A stretch of 64,000 nucleotides of DNA from DATAUD01 sp035511075 (lineage in GTDB: Bacteria > Verrucomicrobiota > Verrucomicrobiia > Limisphaerales > Palsa-1400): contig DATKFW010000052.1 in assembly GCA_035511075.1 (NCBI GenBank), forward strand, positions 1-64,000, given 5' to 3'. The translations under genes and the position numbers were made by a program. Of the stretch, positions 1 to 8,916 are shown piece after piece. Positions within the stretch are counted from its first letter, which is position 1, and each line of letters begins with the position of its first letter. Below the pieces are notes generated by a model that was not told where the DNA came from, did no database searches, and saw nothing but the letters and a program-made list of their open reading frames with translations.

Positions 1-137
1 GGAGAAAGTTCAATGATACGCATGTCGCCCAAATGTTGGGTTATCTGAATATCACCGGGTTGGATGTGGCGTTGCTCCTTAACTTCAAGGAATCAAAATT
101 GGCGTGGAAGCGGGTTGTGGGCGGGCAACGAGATTGA
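1..137 (+). CDS. GxxExxY family protein, C-terminal end (5' truncated by window)
   Basis: An open frame enters from the left edge (reading from base 3) and stops at TGA 135-137. It gives about 44 residues containing AQMLGYLNITGLDVALLLNF followed by KLAWKRVV. This pattern (AQ, then a short helix, then TGL-x-VALLLNF and a basic K-x-x-W/F-KR-V end) is typical of the C-terminus of GxxExxY proteins, small proteins of uncertain, possibly nuclease-like, function that are common in Verrucomicrobia and Bacteroidetes. The start lies outside the window. The identification rests on the C-terminal motif only. Confidence 0.7.
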   Translation, partial: RKFNDTHVAQMLGYLNITGLDVALLLNFKESKLAWKRVVGGQRD

Positions 138-230
138 GGGACGGGGGATGGACCACGGATAGTCAGAACAGACGAGAGATGCACCGCTCGCGGTGCTACA
201 CGGATTACACGGATGAAGAAGGGGATTGAG
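138..230. other. Intergenic spacer
   Basis: About 90 bases between the GxxExxY stop and the convergent sulfotransferase stop. It includes a short CACGGATTACACGGAT-type direct repeat of the kind often scattered through verrucomicrobial spacers. No gene or clear terminator was seen. Confidence 0.4.
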
Positions 231-1796
231 TTATTCGTAGCCGAAGGCTTTGACGAAGGGGGCCAGTGTGTCCAGCCAGGGTTCGAGATGCTTTTGATAA
301 TTGCGCCAGCGCCCAATGGCGCCCTTGGAGATCGGTTTGGCCACGGCGGCGTAGGTGGGGGAGCGGACCAGCTTGCTGCGGGCGTGCTCGTCAAAGCGCA
401 GCACCCGTTCGTCCCAGGCAGCCCCGAGAAATGCCAGTGCCCGACGTGATACCCCCTCCAAATCCGCCACCAAATCCTCGTAGCGAATTTCCAGAAAGGC
501 GTCGCCCAGGCACGGCGCTGCCGCCCTCCATAAACCCATGACCGAGGCGTATTCCTGGAAGGTGTCCTCCAAAGTCAGGAATATGGAGCTGCCTTGCCCC
601 AACGGGAGAGGTTGCATGAAACAGCTCAGGCAGACGTCGCGCGGATCGCGCAACGCGAGCAGCAATTTGGCTTCCGGAAAAACCCGCACAAAACCGAGGA
701 CCAATCCGGTCAGGGACGGGTTCTTGTCGATCAGGGTCCGGGCATCGTGCGGATGGCCCAGAAACTTTGCCATGCAGTCGTAATAATTTTGCCGGGCGCG
801 CAGCAAGGCCTCGGGAGAAGCGGAATCCAGCACTTCCAGCATCAAGGCCGCCGGAGGCGAACCGCGCAAGAGAGACGAGTAGGATTCGCGCAGGAAAATG
901 GATGTCTCTTCGGCCGAAACGAATTCGGGGTGCGAATCGAGCACCTGCTCAAGCAGCGTGGTGCCGGAACGGGGATGACCGCACAGCAACGCCAGGCGGC
1001 ATTGGGGCTCGCCGGGGGATTTTTGGGCCATCCAGCGGGCGACTATCTCCGGTTTGAGTCTCTGCTCGACAATTTTGAGCCGTGAATGCACGAACTTTTG
1101 GCTGGTAATATAGTGGGTCGCATTGGGCAATATCATGGCCTTGGCCTCCAAAAAGGCCGCCATGGCTTCGTCGTAGCGGCCTTGGGCGTCCAGCACGGTG
1201 CCCAGTTCGTACCAACCGCGGATGCGCGTTGACCAGGAGTCCTTGGTGGATTGCGCGAGCAATGGACGCAAACGGCGCTCCGCCGCCTCGAGCCTTCCGC
1301 TCAAGCGGTCCATGCGGGCGCCCACAAGGGTCGCCAGAGCGGAGGCGGGGTTCAGGCGCAGCGCACGGTCGACGAGTTCGGAGGCTTCATCGAGCAAACG
1401 GAAACGCTCGTAAATTTCGGCGAGTTTGACAAAGGTGTCCGGTGACGATCCGGGTTGATTGACCGCTTGTTCAAAGTAATGGCGGGCCATTTCATAGCGG
1501 TCGAATCCGCGGCATTGGGTACCGGCCATGATGAGGGTATTGCTCCTGGTTGGGGAGACGCGGACGGCTTTGTCGAAACAGCGTTGGGCGGCGACATAAT
1601 CGTAGCGCATGCCATAGGCGGCGCCGAGGTCCAGGAGGATCGCGGGATTGGCGGGGTCCTGGCGTGTGGCCTGTTCCATGAGGTTGAAGTACTCGGGAAA
1701 ATCCTGGCGGCGCCAAGCCAGGAGAGCGCCCTGGCGCAGGCGGGCCAGAGCGCCGTCGGAAATCATTCGCAGGCGTTTCATACCGGACTCTAGCAT
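231..1796 (-). CDS. TPR-repeat sulfotransferase
   Basis: 521 residues. The first ~250 residues are a run of TPR helices (AILLDLGAAYGMRYDYVAAQ and similar 34-residue units). The second half is a PAPS-dependent sulfotransferase domain. Its 5'-phosphosulfate loop is GHPRSGTTLLEQ around residues 270-282, and the 3'-phosphate motif LRDPRDVCLS lies around 384-393. Proteins of this TPR+Sulfotransfer architecture transfer sulfate to proteins or glycans; the acceptor here is unknown. There is no clear signal peptide, so a cytoplasmic location is likely. A second ATG five codons in (1781) gives MKRLRMIS and may be the real start. It is divergent from the threonine dehydrogenase gene, with about 135 bp between them. 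Confidence 0.9.
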   Translation of the reverse strand: MLESGMKRLRMISDGALARLRQGALLAWRRQDFPEYFNLMEQATRQDPANPAILLDLGAAYGMRYDYVAAQRCFDKAVRVSPTRSNTLIMAGTQCRGFDRYEMARHYFEQAVNQPGSSPDTFVKLAEIYERFRLLDEASELVDRALRLNPASALATLVGARMDRLSGRLEAAERRLRPLLAQSTKDSWSTRIRGWYELGTVLDAQGRYDEAMAAFLEAKAMILPNATHYITSQKFVHSRLKIVEQRLKPEIVARWMAQKSPGEPQCRLALLCGHPRSGTTLLEQVLDSHPEFVSAEETSIFLRESYSSLLRGSPPAALMLEVLDSASPEALLRARQNYYDCMAKFLGHPHDARTLIDKNPSLTGLVLGFVRVFPEAKLLLALRDPRDVCLSCFMQPLPLGQGSSIFLTLEDTFQEYASVMGLWRAAAPCLGDAFLEIRYEDLVADLEGVSRRALAFLGAAWDERVLRFDEHARSKLVRSPTYAAVAKPISKGAIGRWRNYQKHLEPWLDTLAPFVKAFGYE

Positions 1797-1931
1797 AAAT
1801 TCGGGCGGCGTCCTCCAGCAAGACCCAAAGTTTTGAACCAGGCGAATTAAACTTCAATACACGCTCTAAAAAATGTCTTTCGCCGGAGGGGGGGATGTGA
1901 AAGAATTTTTTTGCGGGCCTCGCGACAAAGA

Positions 1932-2963
1932 ATGAAAGCATTAGTCAAAAGCAAGTCGGAGCCAGGATTATGGCTGGAAGACGTTCCCAAGCCGCAAGCG
2001 GGCGTGAACGACGTTTTGATCAAGGTCAACCGGACGGGTATTTGCGGGACGGACCTTCATATTTACAAATGGGACGCGTGGGCGCGAAAGACCATTCCGG
2101 TGCCGATGGTTGTGGGACACGAATTCGTGGGACACGTGATCGAGACCGGCTCCAACGTGAAGGATTTTCACGAGGGGGACCTGGTCAGCGGGGAGGGGCA
2201 CGTTGTGTGCGGACGGTGCCGGAATTGCCTGGCCGGGCGGCGGCATTTGTGCGCGGACACCAAGGGGATCGGCGTGAATCGACCTGGGGCGTTCGCGGAA
2301 TACCTTGTGCTGCCGATGAGCAACGTATGGCTCCACAACAAGTCGATGGACCTGGACATCGCATCGATTTTCGATCCGTTTGGAAACGCGGTGCATACGG
2401 CGCTTTCGTTTCCGGCATTGGGAGAGGACGTATTGATTACAGGGGCCGGACCGATCGGGATCATGGCGGCGGCGGTGGTGCGGCATGCGGGGGCGCGATT
2501 CGTCGTCATTACGGATGTCAATCCTTACAGGCTGGAACTTGCGCGGAAAATGGGGGTGACGCTGGCGGTGGATACGCGGGGAATGGATTTGCAGAAGGTC
2601 CAGAAGAAATTGGGAATGCAGGAGGGGTTCGACATCGGGCTGGAGATGTCGGGCAATTCGGAGGCATTTCGGGAGATGCTGGCCAATATGAGCCACGGTG
2701 GAAAGATCGCGATGCTGGGGATTCCGGAGAAGGAGATGGCCATTGATTGGAACACGGTGGTGTTCAGCATGCTGACGATCAAAGGGATTTATGGCCGGGA
2801 AATGTACGAGACGTGGTACAAGATGACCGTGATGCTCCAAAGCGGGCTGGACATCCGACCGGTCATCACGCATCGATTCGACCATGCGGAATTCCAAAAG
2901 GGATTCGATGTGATGCTGACCGGGCAATCGGGCAAGGTGATACTGGATTGGACGACGGCCTGA
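1932..2963 (+). CDS. tdh: L-threonine 3-dehydrogenase
   Basis: Zinc-dependent medium-chain dehydrogenase that oxidises L-threonine to 2-amino-3-ketobutyrate with NAD+. 343 residues from the ATG at 1932 (MKALVKSKSEPGLW), close to the ~341 of E. coli Tdh. An in-frame upstream start at 1911 would add seven residues and is less likely. Catalytic zinc motif GICGTDLHIYKWD, then GHEFVGHV, and a structural-zinc cluster GRCRNCLAGRRHLC. The Rossmann motif is GAGPIGIMAAAV. The start of kbl lies 9 bp after the stop, so the two are co-transcribed and form the complete threonine-to-glycine pathway. Confidence 0.96.
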   Translation: MKALVKSKSEPGLWLEDVPKPQAGVNDVLIKVNRTGICGTDLHIYKWDAWARKTIPVPMVVGHEFVGHVIETGSNVKDFHEGDLVSGEGHVVCGRCRNCLAGRRHLCADTKGIGVNRPGAFAEYLVLPMSNVWLHNKSMDLDIASIFDPFGNAVHTALSFPALGEDVLITGAGPIGIMAAAVVRHAGARFVVITDVNPYRLELARKMGVTLAVDTRGMDLQKVQKKLGMQEGFDIGLEMSGNSEAFREMLANMSHGGKIAMLGIPEKEMAIDWNTVVFSMLTIKGIYGREMYETWYKMTVMLQSGLDIRPVITHRFDHAEFQKGFDVMLTGQSGKVILDWTTA

Positions 2964-2971
2964 GATTCACC

Positions 2972-4156
2972 GTGTACGGGTCGATCAAAGAGCACTTGAA
3001 CCGGACGCTGGGGGAGATTCGCGCGGCCGGGTTGTATAAATCCGAACGAGTCATCACGTCGGCGCAGAGCGCGCACATTCGAGTGGGGGGCAACCAGACG
3101 GTGTTGAACCTTTGCGCCAATAATTACCTGGGGCTGGCAGGGGACCCGCGAGTGGTGACTGCGGCGCACGAGGGTTTGGACCATTGGGGATACGGGCTGG
3201 CATCGGTCCGGTTTATTTGCGGGACGCAATCGCTTCACAAGGAATTGGAAAAACGCCTGAGCGAATTTCTGGGAACCGAGGAGACCATACTTTACAGTTC
3301 GTGCTTTGACGCCAACGGGGGATTGTTTGAGACGCTGCTCGGCGCGGAGGACGCCATTATTTCCGACGAATTGAATCACGCCAGTATTATTGACGGGGTG
3401 CGCCTTTGCAAAGCGCAACGGCACCGTTACGCCAACAGCAACATGAAGGACCTGGAGGGGAAGTTGCGCGAAGCCCAGTCGGCCCGATACCGGATGATCG
3501 CCACCGACGGGGTGTTCTCGATGGACGGGTCGATCGCGCCGCTGCCGGCGATTTGCGATCTGGCCGAGAAGCATGATGCGCTGGTGATGGTGGATGATTC
3601 GCACGCGGTGGGCTTCATGGGCAGGCGCGGGAGAGGCACGCATGAATATCATGGCGTGATGGATCGAGTGGACATCCTGACCGGCACGATGGGCAAAGCG
3701 CTGGGAGGCGCCAGCGGCGGATATATCAGCGGACGCAAGGAGGTCGTGGAATTGTTGCGGCAACGGTCGCGGCCCTACCTATTCTCCAACACGCTTGCCC
3801 CGGCGATTGTGGCGGGATCGATCAAGGCCATTGAAATTCTCTCCGGGGCGACGGACTTGCGGGACAAATTGGAATCCAACGCGCGGTACTTTCGAGAGGG
3901 AATGACGCAAATGGGCTGGAATATTTTGCCGGGGGAACATCCGATAATTCCGATCATGCTGGGAGAAGCCACATTGGCAGTGCGGGTGGCCGAAGCGATG
4001 CTGGGCAAGGGAGTGTATGTGATCGCGTTTTCATATCCGGTGGTTCCGCAGGGCAAAGCGCGGATTCGGGTGCAGATTTCCGCGGCGCATACCAGAAAAG
4101 ACCTGGAGTTTGCGCTGGAAAAATTTGGGGAGGTCAAACGGGAAATTGGAGTTTAA
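2972..4156 (+). CDS. kbl: Glycine C-acetyltransferase (2-amino-3-ketobutyrate CoA ligase)
   Basis: PLP enzyme that cleaves 2-amino-3-ketobutyrate with CoA to glycine and acetyl-CoA, the second step after Tdh. 394 residues from a GTG start at 2972 (VYGSIKEHLNRTL). The frame is open further upstream inside tdh, but similarity to E. coli Kbl (398 aa) begins at this GTG and no suitable ATG is near. Matches include NNYLGLA, SVRFICGTQ, SSCFDANGGLFETLLGAEDA, DDSHAVGFMG, and the PLP-lysine region TGTMGKALGGASGGY. The next gene begins 3 bp downstream of the stop. Confidence 0.96.
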   Translation: MYGSIKEHLNRTLGEIRAAGLYKSERVITSAQSAHIRVGGNQTVLNLCANNYLGLAGDPRVVTAAHEGLDHWGYGLASVRFICGTQSLHKELEKRLSEFLGTEETILYSSCFDANGGLFETLLGAEDAIISDELNHASIIDGVRLCKAQRHRYANSNMKDLEGKLREAQSARYRMIATDGVFSMDGSIAPLPAICDLAEKHDALVMVDDSHAVGFMGRRGRGTHEYHGVMDRVDILTGTMGKALGGASGGYISGRKEVVELLRQRSRPYLFSNTLAPAIVAGSIKAIEILSGATDLRDKLESNARYFREGMTQMGWNILPGEHPIIPIMLGEATLAVRVAEAMLGKGVYVIAFSYPVVPQGKARIRVQISAAHTRKDLEFALEKFGEVKREIGV

Positions 4157-4159
4157 CCC

Positions 4160-5020
4160 ATGAACAAGAAGGCATCGACACTGCAATTTCTTTTCTGTTT
4201 GGCGGCGGCGGTAATTCCTTCGTCCGTGTTCGCGGCCGACGGCGCGACAAATCAAAGCGAGCAGATTGACGGGTTCCGGGACACGGCGATGGAGGCGGAC
4301 GGCAAATGGCATGTGCATGATCCGGATCGTCCGCAACCGCGCGTCGTTGCGCCGGGGGAGACGTTCAGCCAGAACGCTCCCGCGCCGTCGGATGCGGAGG
4401 TGCTTTTTGACGGGACGGATTTATCGAAGTGGGAAACCGGCGGGGGAGAGGAGGCGAGATGGAAAGTCGAAAATGGTTCGGTGGAAACGCAGCGCGGCGG
4501 CGGCATCCGCACGCGCGGGAAGTGGGCGGATTTTCAATTGCATGTGGAATTTTCCGAACCGAATCCGCCGCATGGCACGGGGCAGGGGAGGGGCAACAGC
4601 GGGATTCTTATCAACAACATGTACGAAGTTCAGGTGCTTGACTCTTACCAGGCCAAGACCTACCCGGATGGACAATGCGGCGCCATTTACGGGCAGTCGC
4701 CGCCGCTGGTCAACGCCAGCAAGGCGCCCGGCCAATGGCAGACTTACGACATTATATTTGAATCGCCGCGTTGGAATGGCGAGGGGCAGTTGATCAAGAA
4801 AGCGATCATCACGGTGCTTCAAAATGGCGTTGTGGTGCAGAACCATTACGAGCTTGCCGGGATGACCGACGGCATTAATCGCGAGTTGCCCTGGAAATCG
4901 CTCTCGAAATATCCGGCGCCGCATCCGCCCGAGGTTTTTATTGAATTGCAGGACCACAACAACCCGGTTGGCTATCGCAACATCTGGATTCGGAGGGTGG
5001 GGGGGCAGGACCAGCCTTAG
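4160..5020 (+). CDS. Secreted DUF1080 (3-keto-disaccharide hydrolase-like) protein
   Basis: 286 residues with a clear signal peptide (MNKKASTLQFLFCLAAAVIP, cleaved near VFA-AD). A DUF1080 jelly-roll domain follows from about residue 75: VLFDGTDLSKWE, GGIRTRGKWADFQLHVEF, GNSGILINNMYEVQVLDSY, and the terminal YRNIWIRRV. DUF1080 proteins are concanavalin-like domains, some of which hydrolyse 3-keto-glycosides. They are abundant in Planctomycetes and Verrucomicrobia. The gene starts 3 bp after kbl, so it may be read from the same transcript although no metabolic link is obvious. The domain call is secure; the substrate is unknown. Confidence 0.85.
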   Translation: MNKKASTLQFLFCLAAAVIPSSVFAADGATNQSEQIDGFRDTAMEADGKWHVHDPDRPQPRVVAPGETFSQNAPAPSDAEVLFDGTDLSKWETGGGEEARWKVENGSVETQRGGGIRTRGKWADFQLHVEFSEPNPPHGTGQGRGNSGILINNMYEVQVLDSYQAKTYPDGQCGAIYGQSPPLVNASKAPGQWQTYDIIFESPRWNGEGQLIKKAIITVLQNGVVVQNHYELAGMTDGINRELPWKSLSKYPAPHPPEVFIELQDHNNPVGYRNIWIRRVGGQDQP

Positions 5021-5082
5021 AGGCGAGGCGGATGGAATAATTATTCATACTTTTGGTCCGGCGAATGCGCATGTAGGATTGA

Positions 5083-8000
5083 ATGAGCAGATTACAAGCA
5101 GCGATGCCGCCGTCTCATAATCGGGAAGAAACGTTGTTTGCGCTTGTGTTGGAAAAGCCAGCCGACAAGCGCCCTGCATTTCTGGACGTGATATGCGAAG
5201 GCGACTGGTCGTTGCGCCGACGCCTTGAAGAGCTGCTGGCCGCCCACGACCAGGAGAACTTAACGCCGCTGCCCAAGGCGCCCGTTTTCGAGACGACAGT
5301 CAAACTCAAACGACCGCCCTCTGAGGATGACGCCGTGGGCAAAACCATCGGCCGGTACAGGTTGCTGGAGCAGATCGGGGAGGGGGGTTGCGGCGTGGTC
5401 TATGTGGCTGAGCAAACGGAGCCGGTCCGCCGGCGTGTCGCTCTCAAAGTCATCAAACTGGGAATGGACACCAAACAGGTGGTGGCGCGGTTCGAGGCGG
5501 AGCGACAGGCGCTGGCGATGATGGATCATCCCAACATCGCGCGGGTGCTGGATGCGGGAACGACGGAGACGGGCCGGCCTTACTTCGTCATGGAACTGGT
5601 GCGGGGTATAAGGATCACCGATTACTGCGACCAAAGCCATCTGACGACCACGGAACGGCTCAATCTGGTGATCAAAGTCTGCCAGGCCATCCAGCACGCG
5701 CACCAGAAGGGAATAATTCATCGGGACATCAAGCCGTCGAACATTCTGGTTACGTTGCACGACGGCGTGGCTGTGCCCAAGGTGATTGATTTCGGCATCG
5801 CAAAGGCGACGGAAGGCCGGTTGACAGACGCGACGGTCTATACGCAGTTACACCAATTCATCGGGACGCCGGCGTATATGAGCCCGGAGCAGGCGGAGAT
5901 GAGCGGGCTGGATATTGACACGCGGAGCGACATTTACAGCATTGGCGTGCTGCTGTACGAGTTGCTGGTAGGCAGCACGCCCTTCGACGGGTCGCTGCTG
6001 ATGATCTCGGGCGTCGACGCGATGCGCAAGACCATCCGCGAGAGTGAACCAGTGCGGCCCAGCACGCGGTTTGCGACGCTGAAAGGCCAGGCCTTGACAA
6101 TTGCGGCCAAGCACAGGTCGGCCGACAGCTCGAAGGTGGTGCATCAGCTCAGGGGTGACCTGGATTGGATCGTGATGAAGTGCCTGGAAAAGGACCGGAC
6201 GCGCCGGTACGAAACGGCCAATGGCCTGGCGCTGGATCTCCAGCGGCACCTGAACAATGAGCCGGTCCTGGCCCGTCCGCCGAGCACGACCTACAGATTA
6301 CAGAAAGCTTTTCGCCGATACAAACTGGTGTGCATCGCGGGCATTGTGGTCCTGCTGGCTCTGTTCGTCGGCCTGGGTTCGGCCACGATCATGTATTTCC
6401 GCGAGCACGCGGCACTGATCGGCGAGCAACAGCAGCGAGTGGAGGCGCAGGTGGCCCAAAAGGTAGCCGAGACCGCGCAGGAAAAGGCTTCCGCAAGCCA
6501 GCAGCGAGCGCGGCGATTGTTGTACGCCGAAGACATGAACCTGGCGCAGCAGGCGCTGAAGCTCAACAACCTGGGCCGGGCGCGGCGGTTGATTGACCGG
6601 CAGCGACCGCAGCCCGGCGAGCAGGACCTTCGCGGGTGGGAATGGCGTTATCTCTGGAGCCAGACGCGCGCGGATGAGCACGAGATTTTCCTGGCCGGAA
6701 CCAAACGGCTTCTTTCGCCGTTGTCCTTCAACGCCGATGGCCAGTATCTGGCGCGCGAAGAGGACGGCACGACGATTGTCACAGATCTGATTTCGCGCCG
6801 CACGGTATTGGAGCGCAGGAATGCGGTGCGCCCGGTGTTTGCGCATCACGACGCCCGGCTGGCGTTCGTGGAGGAGACTTCGACTGGTGACGCGATCGTG
6901 CTGCTGGACATGGCCACGCAAAAGGAGAGCCGATTTGAGACACCGTTTCCGTCAGCGAGATGGATCGGTTTCACACCCGATGATAAGCGGTTGCTGACAG
7001 TGTCTTCGCAGTCTGGTGACGATAGGAAGGGCCATGCTCGCTACGTCGTGGCCGGCTGGGAGATTGACACCGGATGGCAGCTTTGGCAGCACACGATTGG
7101 CGCACCAAGCACATTTAACGGGCGACCCTACGCCATCTCCCCAGACGGCGCGGCGTTGGCCGCCGTGCTTCCGGATGGCAAGGTGGAAGTACTGGAGACC
7201 AAGGACGGCAGCGATCGGTTCACAATCGCGGCGACCGAAGAGTTTGCGATGGCTGTGGCTTTCTCGCCGGACAGTTCCACGCTGCTGACGGGCGCGGGCT
7301 ATAGCGACTCGGCCATCCAGCTTTGGGACGCGCACAGCGGGGCGGCCCGGCGCACGCTGGATGGGCATCGAAGTTGGGTGAGCGACCTGCTCTTTACCCC
7401 GGACGGCAAGATGCTGATCTCATCCAGCGGAGATCAAACGATACGGTTGTGGGACTGGACCACATTAAGGGCTGCCGGCGTCGTGCGCGGGCATTTGGAT
7501 GAAGTCGATGGGCTGGCGCTCTCGCCGAACGGGCGGACATTGGTCAGCCGTTGCAAGGATGGATCGATCTACCTCTGGGATGTGACCAAGACATCACGGC
7601 ACCCCGGATACCAGACACTTCCCGGCCGCCTGGACTATTCGGCGAATGCGTTCACGCCGGACGGGCGGTGTATCCTTGGGGATGACCCGAAAGGCGGCGT
7701 GGGCCAGTGGGACGCTTCCACCCTCACGGAGACGCGTCGTTTGCCGGGCGATTTGACGAATGAAACCGACACCATCATCTCGCCTGACGCCAGATGGGTG
7801 CTGCGCGAATATGCGGGCGGAGTCCTTCGCGTCTGGGATGCGCAAACCTGGTTGGAGATCACCAACTTCGTGGCGGCTCCGGGGCATTTCAATGGATGGG
7901 TCACGGACAACGGGAAGTTCCTGGTGACCCTTTGCGGTCCGGCGACAAATAATGTTCTTGAGGCGTGGAACACGGCGACATGGCAGAGGACGGCTTCCTT

Positions 8001-8538
8001 GACACTTCCTTTCAAGGGCTTCACATGGGCATTCACGACGTCGCGACCGAACTCTTTCGTGATTGCGACCGACGAGGCTTTGCGTCTCTATGATGTGAGC
8101 AAACTTGACGAAGGTCCGCAGGAATTCGAGAGTCGGGGCGATGCATCCGGGGTGGCCATCTCGCCGGACGGCCTGATGGTAGCCGGGGCGTTCGAAGACG
8201 GTTCTGTGCGCCTGTGGGATGCGGGGACGCATAAGCAGTTGGAGTCGCTGAAGGGTTTTCTGCTGGCTGCCACTGCGGTCGCGTTTTCTCCGGATGGCAG
8301 ACGGCTGGCGGCCAGCAGCAACGGACAGGAGGCCGTCAAGGTGTGGGACACCGAGACGCGGCAGGAGGTGCTGACGTTAAGCGGGGAAGGATCGCAGTTT
8401 TTTGGGCTGAAATTTTCGTCCGATGGCCGGCGGTTGCTGGCAATCAACCGGGCGGGCCTGGCGCACCTCTGGTCGGCGCCCACCTGGGAGGAGATCGAGG
8501 CGGCGGAACCGGGTGAAATGAAGGCGGCACAAGAATGA
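5083..8538 (+). CDS. Transmembrane Ser/Thr protein kinase with WD40-like repeats
   Basis: 1151 residues. The protein kinase domain spans about 88-390: GEGGCGVV loop (98-105), VALKVIK lysine, catalytic HRDIKPSN (about 213-220), DFG (about 236), and GTPAYMSPEQ activation segment. A single membrane helix lies near 415-440 (LVCIAGIVVLLALFVGLG), followed by a short coiled coil rich in Q/A/R. About ten WD40-like blades fill 545-1151 (AVAFSPDSSTLLTGAG, IRLWDWTT, VRLWDAGTHKQLESL). The architecture is standard for PVC-phylum Hanks-type kinases. All key catalytic residues are present, so an active kinase is expected, with the propeller domain outside the cytoplasm or acting as a docking platform. It follows DUF1080 by 62 bp. 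Confidence 0.93.
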   Translation: MSRLQAAMPPSHNREETLFALVLEKPADKRPAFLDVICEGDWSLRRRLEELLAAHDQENLTPLPKAPVFETTVKLKRPPSEDDAVGKTIGRYRLLEQIGEGGCGVVYVAEQTEPVRRRVALKVIKLGMDTKQVVARFEAERQALAMMDHPNIARVLDAGTTETGRPYFVMELVRGIRITDYCDQSHLTTTERLNLVIKVCQAIQHAHQKGIIHRDIKPSNILVTLHDGVAVPKVIDFGIAKATEGRLTDATVYTQLHQFIGTPAYMSPEQAEMSGLDIDTRSDIYSIGVLLYELLVGSTPFDGSLLMISGVDAMRKTIRESEPVRPSTRFATLKGQALTIAAKHRSADSSKVVHQLRGDLDWIVMKCLEKDRTRRYETANGLALDLQRHLNNEPVLARPPSTTYRLQKAFRRYKLVCIAGIVVLLALFVGLGSATIMYFREHAALIGEQQQRVEAQVAQKVAETAQEKASASQQRARRLLYAEDMNLAQQALKLNNLGRARRLIDRQRPQPGEQDLRGWEWRYLWSQTRADEHEIFLAGTKRLLSPLSFNADGQYLAREEDGTTIVTDLISRRTVLERRNAVRPVFAHHDARLAFVEETSTGDAIVLLDMATQKESRFETPFPSARWIGFTPDDKRLLTVSSQSGDDRKGHARYVVAGWEIDTGWQLWQHTIGAPSTFNGRPYAISPDGAALAAVLPDGKVEVLETKDGSDRFTIAATEEFAMAVAFSPDSSTLLTGAGYSDSAIQLWDAHSGAARRTLDGHRSWVSDLLFTPDGKMLISSSGDQTIRLWDWTTLRAAGVVRGHLDEVDGLALSPNGRTLVSRCKDGSIYLWDVTKTSRHPGYQTLPGRLDYSANAFTPDGRCILGDDPKGGVGQWDASTLTETRRLPGDLTNETDTIISPDARWVLREYAGGVLRVWDAQTWLEITNFVAAPGHFNGWVTDNGKFLVTLCGPATNNVLEAWNTATWQRTASLTLPFKGFTWAFTTSRPNSFVIATDEALRLYDVSKLDEGPQEFESRGDASGVAISPDGLMVAGAFEDGSVRLWDAGTHKQLESLKGFLLAATAVAFSPDGRRLAASSNGQEAVKVWDTETRQEVLTLSGEGSQFFGLKFSSDGRRLLAINRAGLAHLWSAPTWEEIEAAEPGEMKAAQE

Positions 8539-8640
8539 AATCCAACGGCCAGGAAGCCTTGATGGAGTGGGAATTAATTGCATTTTGCACTGGACTGCCC
8601 CGGTGCGTTCTCCTTATTTTCCAATCAGAAACAACAAACT

Positions 8641-8847
8641 ATGGCTACATTAACACCATCAAGGCGCGCGTCTGTGGCAGAAGCCGGGTTTAGTCCCAAG
8701 CCCAAGCGCAAGGTGGCGGTTTCCGACAATGTCCACGAGACCGTTGACCCGACTCACACCCCTACCAATAACCCCACGGCGATGCGGAAGCACCGGAAGC
8801 ACCGGAAGAAGAAACATAAACACCGCAGGACGCCGAGCAGGCGCTAG
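8641..8847 (+). CDS. Small very basic protein (hypothetical)
   Basis: 68 residues from the ATG at 8641. The N-terminal half is S/P/K-rich, and the C-terminal 22 residues are almost entirely K, R and H (MRKHRKHRKKKHKHRRTPSR). No family was recognised. The composition would suit nucleic-acid or polyanion binding. It lies alone in the 378-base gap between the kinase and the glycosyltransferase gene. An upstream in-frame codon at 8578 gives a longer version that looks less natural. Being short and low in complexity, it may not be translated. Confidence 0.4.
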   Translation: MATLTPSRRASVAEAGFSPKPKRKVAVSDNVHETVDPTHTPTNNPTAMRKHRKHRKKKHKHRRTPSRR

Positions 8848-8916
8848 AGACCGTCTTGCGGCGGGGACGCGTCGTTTGATGAAGGAACGGCAGAATCAAC
8901 CCACCGGGCTGCACCT

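Noticed and set aside
1968..2927. 319-codon minus-strand frame opposite tdh, rich in His and Arg
   Set aside because: Antisense shadow of tdh, whose zinc and Rossmann motifs are unmistakable.
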